Below are positions 45,901 through 47,955 of a stretch of 47,955 bases of DNA, one piece after another. Where the stretch lies: the NCBI GenBank assembly GCA_038214135.1, contig JBBQSD010000037.1, positions 1-47,955 of the forward strand. Reading direction: 5' to 3'. The notes below the pieces were generated by a model. The model was given only the letters and a program-made list of their open reading frames with translations, ran no database searches and was not told the DNA's origin. How positions within the stretch are numbered: the stretch's first letter is position 1; each line of letters opens with the position of its first letter. Origin of the DNA: JANLSE01 sp038214135 (GTDB taxonomy: Bacteria; Chloroflexota; Chloroflexia; Chloroflexales; Roseiflexaceae). The position numbers and the translations under genes are program-made.

Positions 45901-47131
45901 TACCCGTAAATGTCCAATCCAGGCCAAGCATGCTAGCCTGAACCTCTTGTTGAGCGGAATTGAGCTGGATGCCCTGGTTATGGTTCACACGTAGCCCAAA
46001 CGAGGCCAGATCCAGAACAAAGTCGATCTCACCAGCAAGTTCAAGCGCCTTGACCTTCACCATAATAGCCACTGGCACACTGATCGCCTGCGCGCTGACA
46101 TCGAATGTCACACTCGCTGGCGCACTCACCTGGATGAATTGATCGCCGCCCTGGCGCAGGAATGGGAACTGGAAGCCATCGCTGTTAACCGTCAGCGTCC
46201 CGTTCTTCCAATCGCTGGCACTCAGCCCACCCGCCGTATCGAGCCCGATTGGTCGGCATCGTGCAGTGCCGGTTGTGCTGATCGGCTCAAGCAGCGGCAG
46301 TTGGCGCAGGAAGCGTAATGGCGATCCGCCGCCGATTGGCAGATCGATCAGCACAAGGCTGGTTGATTGGGTTGTGCTCAGTTCGAGCTGCAGAAGTGGC
46401 TTATCCGGCGGTTGGCGTTTGGTATCATCATCATTATGCAGATCACGATCCCCATTGCGCCCCCAGGCCAATGTTGAGCGAGCAGTTATCTTCTGGCCGC
46501 CTGGAAGTGTCGCAATCAGCCCCAAACGGCGGAACACGCCCGCGTGATTACTGGCCAGCACAAGCGAGAAGCGTGTACCAGGTGGAATATCGATGCGCAC
46601 ACCAGGCAGGCGGAATGTACGCCCGGCTGCTGTGGTCGGTTGCCAATCGATACGCAGCTCTGGCTGATCGCCAGCATAGATGATTCGGAGCGCCAGATTC
46701 GTTGGGGTCGGATCGCCATCATCGGCAAGATCGGCAGAGAACAGGCGCAGCCATTCATTAATATGCTGGTTCGCAAGCTGGAGCGTGAGGCAATCCTCAT
46801 CAATGGCAATATCGTTTGAATCGAGATCCGCGACAACGGGGCGGCGCAGATGCAGCTTTGAGGCGGGATCGAGCGCCTGATCGGCGAATTTGAGGACAAG
46901 ATCGCCAGCCACCAGATCGCTACTTGCCGAGCGCTGCTGGATGCGCAGATTTGCGATATCGATAGCCAGATTGGGCTGGAGTGCCAGATCAAGGCGATCA
47001 TACAGAACCCGGATCGGCAGACTCGCACCAACATTCTTGATCAGATCGATTCGATCAAACAGATTCCGAATCTGTTGCAGAGCCTGGGTCGCCTGGGCAA
47101 CCCGAAGCGCGGGCGATATCCCGTCTGTCAT
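36950..47131 (-). CDS. Giant protein of 3393 residues: beta-rich body, FN3-like middle, six-fold C-terminal repeat
   Basis: This is an uninterrupted 10.2-kb frame starting after a strong AGGAGGAACC. Residues 1-1250 are long amphipathic beta strands (IHLEIYVRLTIEVWVSLFLF, ISLGIGITASLELALNG, IREIGFGFGYRYTL near 800), which suggest an extended beta sheet or groove, loosely like DUF6603-type proteins (my memory, low confidence). Around 1550-1800 there are fibronectin-III-like strands (TTIALAWDLTW, YYEVRRRSL, YLYTITPFDYAG, VTLAWKPAPP). From about 2860 to 3350 six degenerate copies of a module end the protein; the last reads MICYHGLMTADEAHSLQQRY. No signal peptide is seen, so it is cytoplasmic or leaves by another route. 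It is flanked by a small helical protein and a second giant. I assign no function. Confidence 0.87.
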   Translation of the reverse strand: MTDGISPALRVAQATQALQQIRNLFDRIDLIKNVGASLPIRVLYDRLDLALQPNLAIDIANLRIQQRSASSDLVAGDLVLKFADQALDPASKLHLRRPVVADLDSNDIAIDEDCLTLQLANQHINEWLRLFSADLADDGDPTPTNLALRIIYAGDQPELRIDWQPTTAAGRTFRLPGVRIDIPPGTRFSLVLASNHAGVFRRLGLIATLPGGQKITARSTLAWGRNGDRDLHNDDDTKRQPPDKPLLQLELSTTQSTSLVLIDLPIGGGSPLRFLRQLPLLEPISTTGTARCRPIGLDTAGGLSASDWKNGTLTVNSDGFQFPFLRQGGDQFIQVSAPASVTFDVSAQAISVPVAIMVKVKALELAGEIDFVLDLASFGLRVNHNQGIQLNSAQQEVQASMLGLDWTFTGTPVAGRSNRFHHLTLVTKDYNYQLVQPPGAALTISYAGISDEPLIFRVRDFKVGSGGISLTTTVDQAPITLRAINTRFNFRGSGFTMVDSRLLSFTLTGTGSLPPALVGDAQATIFLQFADKNGTMKLIEGKASLKGAKLLDCHATRFRFSIQELGIGFVEENNRNHLYFTITGNARFVLSPGDDAQGPLAWLPNIGIDLVECPLTGDASVISRHVRFLIELPRKLTFSFFGCFEMEVRSVGFLPQASMFDGDGAMMIGGQISFAQGEGDHKSDRPDYHMLYIGLPAPGEFFPRLHLTDLPARLSIGDAFTIDATISFHNEPTKQGFSGEGTVILQGLPRLDAAFAFVRVRENPDTTWLRAWFIALNVGRLSLLIPVVQIYIREIGFGFGYRYTLKALKVADETTDLRELIKKLDELSRTQGNITTRDSWAPDFGGPGDPRWTIVLRAMIAQSSASVGIGWVEAAEKTLKCLYLFEVVIAFRSDLTFYMAGRGWINTNYYSYDKNDENIRNRPLVSGYMLLQPRKPRFLARVVSNPNGSLGTNPKMPAFIEAALRSCSFSASLLVEPGLVHYELGWPDRLRWGMKFGPLAAEYRGGFIFRVTFRGNDKELLIGTNYQVSASLDFRAEVDLGVVGARLQVYAYVSYGARLIGALSLSDPFGHSMLYGRIHLEIYVRLTIEVWVSLFLFSFSGRISLGIGITASLELALNGIDPSGLGLRGQASLSFHAMGHDIGFSVNLGFGTDNVIAAEARTRAYMDMGLEAGDSPSIVTTPDQVNLLTAAESTSVAADATTTRRRAVLSIAAPARVRTFETPSYILFVIRPEFGSDGYTHFVLIPKGDPDETAAGLEAQVGFLPYPPASPGEYRYDYELSIPDLPTSGLSLEHYDRQWRTWDDPQSDHDPDGTLRWRVQWDAVIQRAENLKDKQRTGTFSNVELADFISYAFLRENGILVGDPQPLVGDEERIEDSRVYHAREDDYEAAVRGASEQFRSSPFFKVDTKTEYDRQLIAAFQDTTSAYSANGENTEQAKNFQAIAQIRGMIIHEIIADLRDYVKNPQSFDTSRSIAFQMGLVFRHRTAPANEPAWLTSLNTRRFPTIRQRLGPDANAPSTNDPVRPVRPFNTPRTSFAEHPPIFGRVQGYSSATTIALAWDLTWDHLESGEVSRAAADPDHHLAYYEVRRRSLDSDERDLMLTIKSSEVLHRSQQKGVSLLQRLRTRFQVVDQFAEETAEDRAAIPPEGRRYLYTITPFDYAGAAGRPLTMIMTRTSDEPPLPPIEADLTIEYPLGAAQVIEQAGALTQAPDLITPSAVTLAWKPAPPRTTGPNVVIRTHRAIFRRSATLPIGSYGLDAITSGDQIQTAPASHARPLPTDIIIELPFPTTTNTSEEYIGLPIAVLREYGIIPAAEQGWRGDAWQVFIQAIGVNGVYSGLTPAEIVLKFTGDPTADGRLPQEERRLASLEWLPKPGPIALLAPEDQHAITGRAHVPRPKLARFAGSLDAIAFQPHPSGIQGIHMRWNRAPSTLPDFPAELLSGFRLYELDVDAHTTETFESAERLSTALRPIQEVQLLPGEDLLLEPADTLTTSRWEAWYPSTLQREQLPTSAAQMDEVPWYSWRESLLQWPEWAGLTTTSVVQIAPRRATRTRGVRDGAVHPLLRALITAMEQHQNDGMHTYIVDYRLPPPTSAATLSGFLGATPPAADPYGWRVLQYFGLAVAICLRDPLTRRPVSQKILLETLNQALNTLATTSPYREIYAGLKRHLSIELLFQPGKAIALSADAEVEPTQLLALVQVSLRPIVQQLLHYSELVVAGKPGDRVVLNITSGPISLINSDDPGAGEQSINEATSTSQFTLVLPRAGNTTLTGTTRLLLRYSNRPTITVVIPAGQDKPNATLSMVPYAASDPRAMQFLVSQDLAQDFTSTAALYSSQWEKLRTYIGSLSPALATDVARYGTKAQLEEGLPALLNWSMRFFNHGGEIDLLQVPIGDAIDLQGRTGIGPWQATAYPRPSTPAYVAPDRAGRLMYTHLISDRWAHLYRYYIQPYGRYDRLLATIRSLPGFGTNSAEAWRSPPQPAPNSGGLDVVIERTAAVRKPLILRSGRLDRPSRTDQPAPPDRTWEVIVARHAEQNLSDHNQTLARRLNFRQVAFTLLRRFQYDTWVNYLHTQPGGTLNLESLTIAQQIYPALPGIPTELDHLSLSGPASPNDPVAVERYRSDIRSIDLPIRVEELQQGVLALQWQALPFYYAHRLLLIAQAAGQVSDPNEVIQSDFEYRAPDPSAAQAGTQELIVLASLLPPNNEQQPNQPAVALRGRRVRLPLKRLWDSLPDEARQHWNSENPITGLPAKRTLSALPDPDVVYQLIEVFGGNIEVQAELFFAWPQEVPADAPPGTLPPPSGYLRRQLGRRDPVTDPRFVAATQPDTDYHLVVTVFQPTEVALTKDYTGNLANLPPTVAGRMIVEPKRVLIYGSFEQEDLGALHAIVEPLDRVALAQAYAAWDSSEVISHAAGNADQTPSVTYADFTDRTVLIWTGSQDAQPIGRLAQLPGDDEFRAALTLLASRASESVLRPLLIEAAPSLDQRPRDWPSQLVIEETASAYTSVAWLGLLLDDPPNGQFAVVSDFMRILAWSRIAVLSSALNQLLDAIEHRSVPVPLGAPRPTQADLPPLLQGHLQIGVDELGWSAEQAPNDAERIALAAIDADNDFNIAMAALLAQYDSAFIAFYPELVQEPLPDGTLPPPPPGIRDLAPELQAHLRELGSGAERHLQWNGPAPTDSERLLLQNAIAALPAQSALRGALLDLLVQIDRPKHVPMVPKKPRPPQTALPETIRGQLLIERRRVTWNGRVKTILAWRHLQELAAQATFDDEFTIAVQAIIAALVQGPEPLPIMLPKRPQQSELGDTALWLLIGRSMICYHGLMTADEAHSLQQRYPTSAEQQAIERLYQQTLHKGMRGRELRIRALRQNAPPSEARVIEIASLSDQADQANHGGL

Positions 47132-47147
47132 GGTTCCTCCTGTTGGG

Positions 47148-47600
47148 TCAGGCGGTTTTCAGATCCTGCAACAGTGCGATAATTTCATTGAGCAGTGTGT
47201 TGAGCTCTTGCTTAATATCGGCCAGCGTCGGCAGGCCAGCGACCGTCTTGCTGATGTTGATCGCCCGTTCAATGTCCGCACGCTGATCTGGCAGAAACTG
47301 GGTCATCGAGGTGAGCAAGCCCTGGAGTTGCTGATTAAAATCGTGGACATCCGTGATTGCACCGCCGATAGTCGTGCCGCCGATAGTGCCAATCAGTTGA
47401 TCGATCTTATCGCGCAGATCGCGTAGGAGGCTGATTGGTTCATCGATCAGGCGATTGATCAGATCATCGCCAGAGGATGGCAGAAGTTCCTTGAGCGTAT
47501 GGAGGGCCGGTTTAATCTTTGAGTCCTTGTTCGTGGTAAGAAACTGCTTGAACTCGGTCAGCGCCTGCTTCAGGTCCTCGTAGATCGTCGTCTCAGCCAT
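47148..47600 (-). CDS. Small helical protein at the head of the giant-gene operon
   Basis: This 150-residue protein is nearly all amphipathic helix with heptad-like Leu/Ile spacing (YEDLKQALTEFKQFL, ISLLRDLRDKIDQLIG, IKQELNTLLNEIIALLQDL). A Gly/Thr break, GTIGGTTIGGA, near the middle could form a hinge. It has no Cys, signal peptide or known motif. A strong AAGGAGGATT precedes the ATG. The stop is 16 bp before the 3393-residue gene, so it is the first gene of the operon. The N-terminus of that giant also begins with a similar helix (ALRVAQATQALQQIRNLF), which might pair with it. It may be an assembly factor or oligomerising subunit; this is inference. Confidence 0.85.
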   Translation of the reverse strand: MAETTIYEDLKQALTEFKQFLTTNKDSKIKPALHTLKELLPSSGDDLINRLIDEPISLLRDLRDKIDQLIGTIGGTTIGGAITDVHDFNQQLQGLLTSMTQFLPDQRADIERAINISKTVAGLPTLADIKQELNTLLNEIIALLQDLKTA

Positions 47601-47687
47601 GGAGAATCCTCCTTATGACACACAACAGACTGATGATCAAACGGAGCATGATCCCTTTTTCGTCACCGGGCAACGCAATAGTAGGCA

Positions 47688-47785
47688 GTAGTCCGTCCGC
47701 GTACATGTGATGGGGTAGCCATCCGCAGGGGCGCGATATATCGCGTCCGTACAACCCTTCAGAATAGCTCGGACGCAGTAGTAGG
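47688..47785. repeat. Dispersed palindromic repeat, copy C
   Basis: The core GCGCGATATATCGCGTCC (47731-47748) and the flank read in the reverse sense (GTCCGAGCTATTCTG) match copy B at 7761-7827 over about 45 bp with few changes. GTAGTCCGTCCG occurs near the left side of both. It lies in the leader between the candidate promoter at 47820 and the first gene of the giant operon. Confidence 0.8.
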
Positions 47786-47819
47786 AAGATAGAAATGAAT
47801 GTGGGTTGAGCTAATACCT

Positions 47820-47847
47820 AGTATAGCTGGGCACCAACTGTTGGCAA
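47820..47847 (-). promoter_or_regulatory. Candidate promoter of the giant-gene operon
   Basis: On the minus strand TTGCCA (47847-47842), a 16-nt spacer and TATACT (47825-47820). CCAACTGTTGG, an 11-bp inverted repeat at 47832-47842, overlaps the -35 side and could be an operator. The leader to ATG 47600 would be about 210 nt and includes repeat copy C. Confidence 0.5.
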
Positions 47848-47854
47848 TACGACT

Positions 47855-47955
47855 TTAGGCTGAGGCTGCTCGTGCATCGATCACGGCAAGGTAGGCACAG
47901 AGGAGTTGGCGAGCCTCGGCAATGATTGCATCAACATATACGCTGCCTCGGGGCT
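47855..47955 (-). CDS. 3' end of a minus-strand gene cut by the window edge
   Basis: The last 32 codons of a frame entering from the right edge read GSVYVDAIIAEARQLLCAYL, then AVIDARAASA and TAA at 47857-47855. The amphipathic helix and codon use look real, but too little is visible to name the protein. It precedes the giant-gene operon on the same strand. Confidence 0.5.
   Translation of the reverse strand, partial: PRGSVYVDAIIAEARQLLCAYLAVIDARAASA

Noticed and set aside
29073..47600. Giant genes as polyketide or non-ribosomal peptide synthetases
   Set aside because: No carrier, condensation, ketosynthase or adenylation motifs are present; the sequence is beta-rich without enzyme signatures.

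Overview
The window looks like chromosomal DNA of a filamentous or gliding member of the Chloroflexota (class Chloroflexia; my best guess is near Roseiflexaceae or Kouleotrichaceae). The basis is the overall style: a Ser/Thr kinase with a PQQ-type propeller next to PP2C, VWA and FHA genes, SecD and SecF as separate proteins, DUF5672, AHSA1 and DinB families, many short palindromic repeats, and moderately GC-rich codon use. No rRNA, tRNA or phylogenetic marker is present to prove it.

Layout. 1-1449: tandem 20-mers, a nucleotide-sugar SDR gene and heptamer repeats. 1450-6612: a phospho-signalling operon of kinase with 8-bladed propeller, PP2C phosphatase, VWA protein, zinc-ribbon/FHA protein and a small unknown protein. 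6613-10427: small stress-type genes (DUF1801, a broken DinB), a membrane protein and an N-terminally truncated aldehyde dehydrogenase, with palindromic repeats between them. 10428-15625: one intact DUF5672 gene, intact DUF1801 and AHSA1 genes, and many gene remnants (SARP/BTAD regulator, UvrA-like ATPase, a second AHSA1 tail, an ArsR gene reduced to 22 codons, an NmrA-like reductase, a glyoxalase-type protein, a LuxR HTH).

15884-24810 is a minus-strand surface-polysaccharide cluster. In transcription order it encodes a polysaccharide-deacetylase-like protein, an ABC-2 permease fused to a Wzz-like chain-length domain, a Wzt-like ATPase, a methyltransferase, a GT4 glycosyltransferase and a lipoprotein glycoside hydrolase. 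24985-27396 is secF/secD with a strong promoter. Next come a MITE-like element and a membrane-anchored DsbA-like gene whose only defect is a UGA exactly at the first redox cysteine, so it is a selenoprotein candidate. The tmRNA gene ssrA follows, with promoter and terminator.

29073-47600 is a three-gene minus-strand operon that fills 39% of the window: a 150-residue helical protein, a 3393-residue protein and a 2624-residue protein. Each has a strong Shine-Dalgarno sequence, and none has a signal peptide or a domain I can name with confidence. This operon and the UGA-containing DsbA gene are the strongest candidates for something undescribed. The right edge holds the 3' end of one more minus-strand gene.
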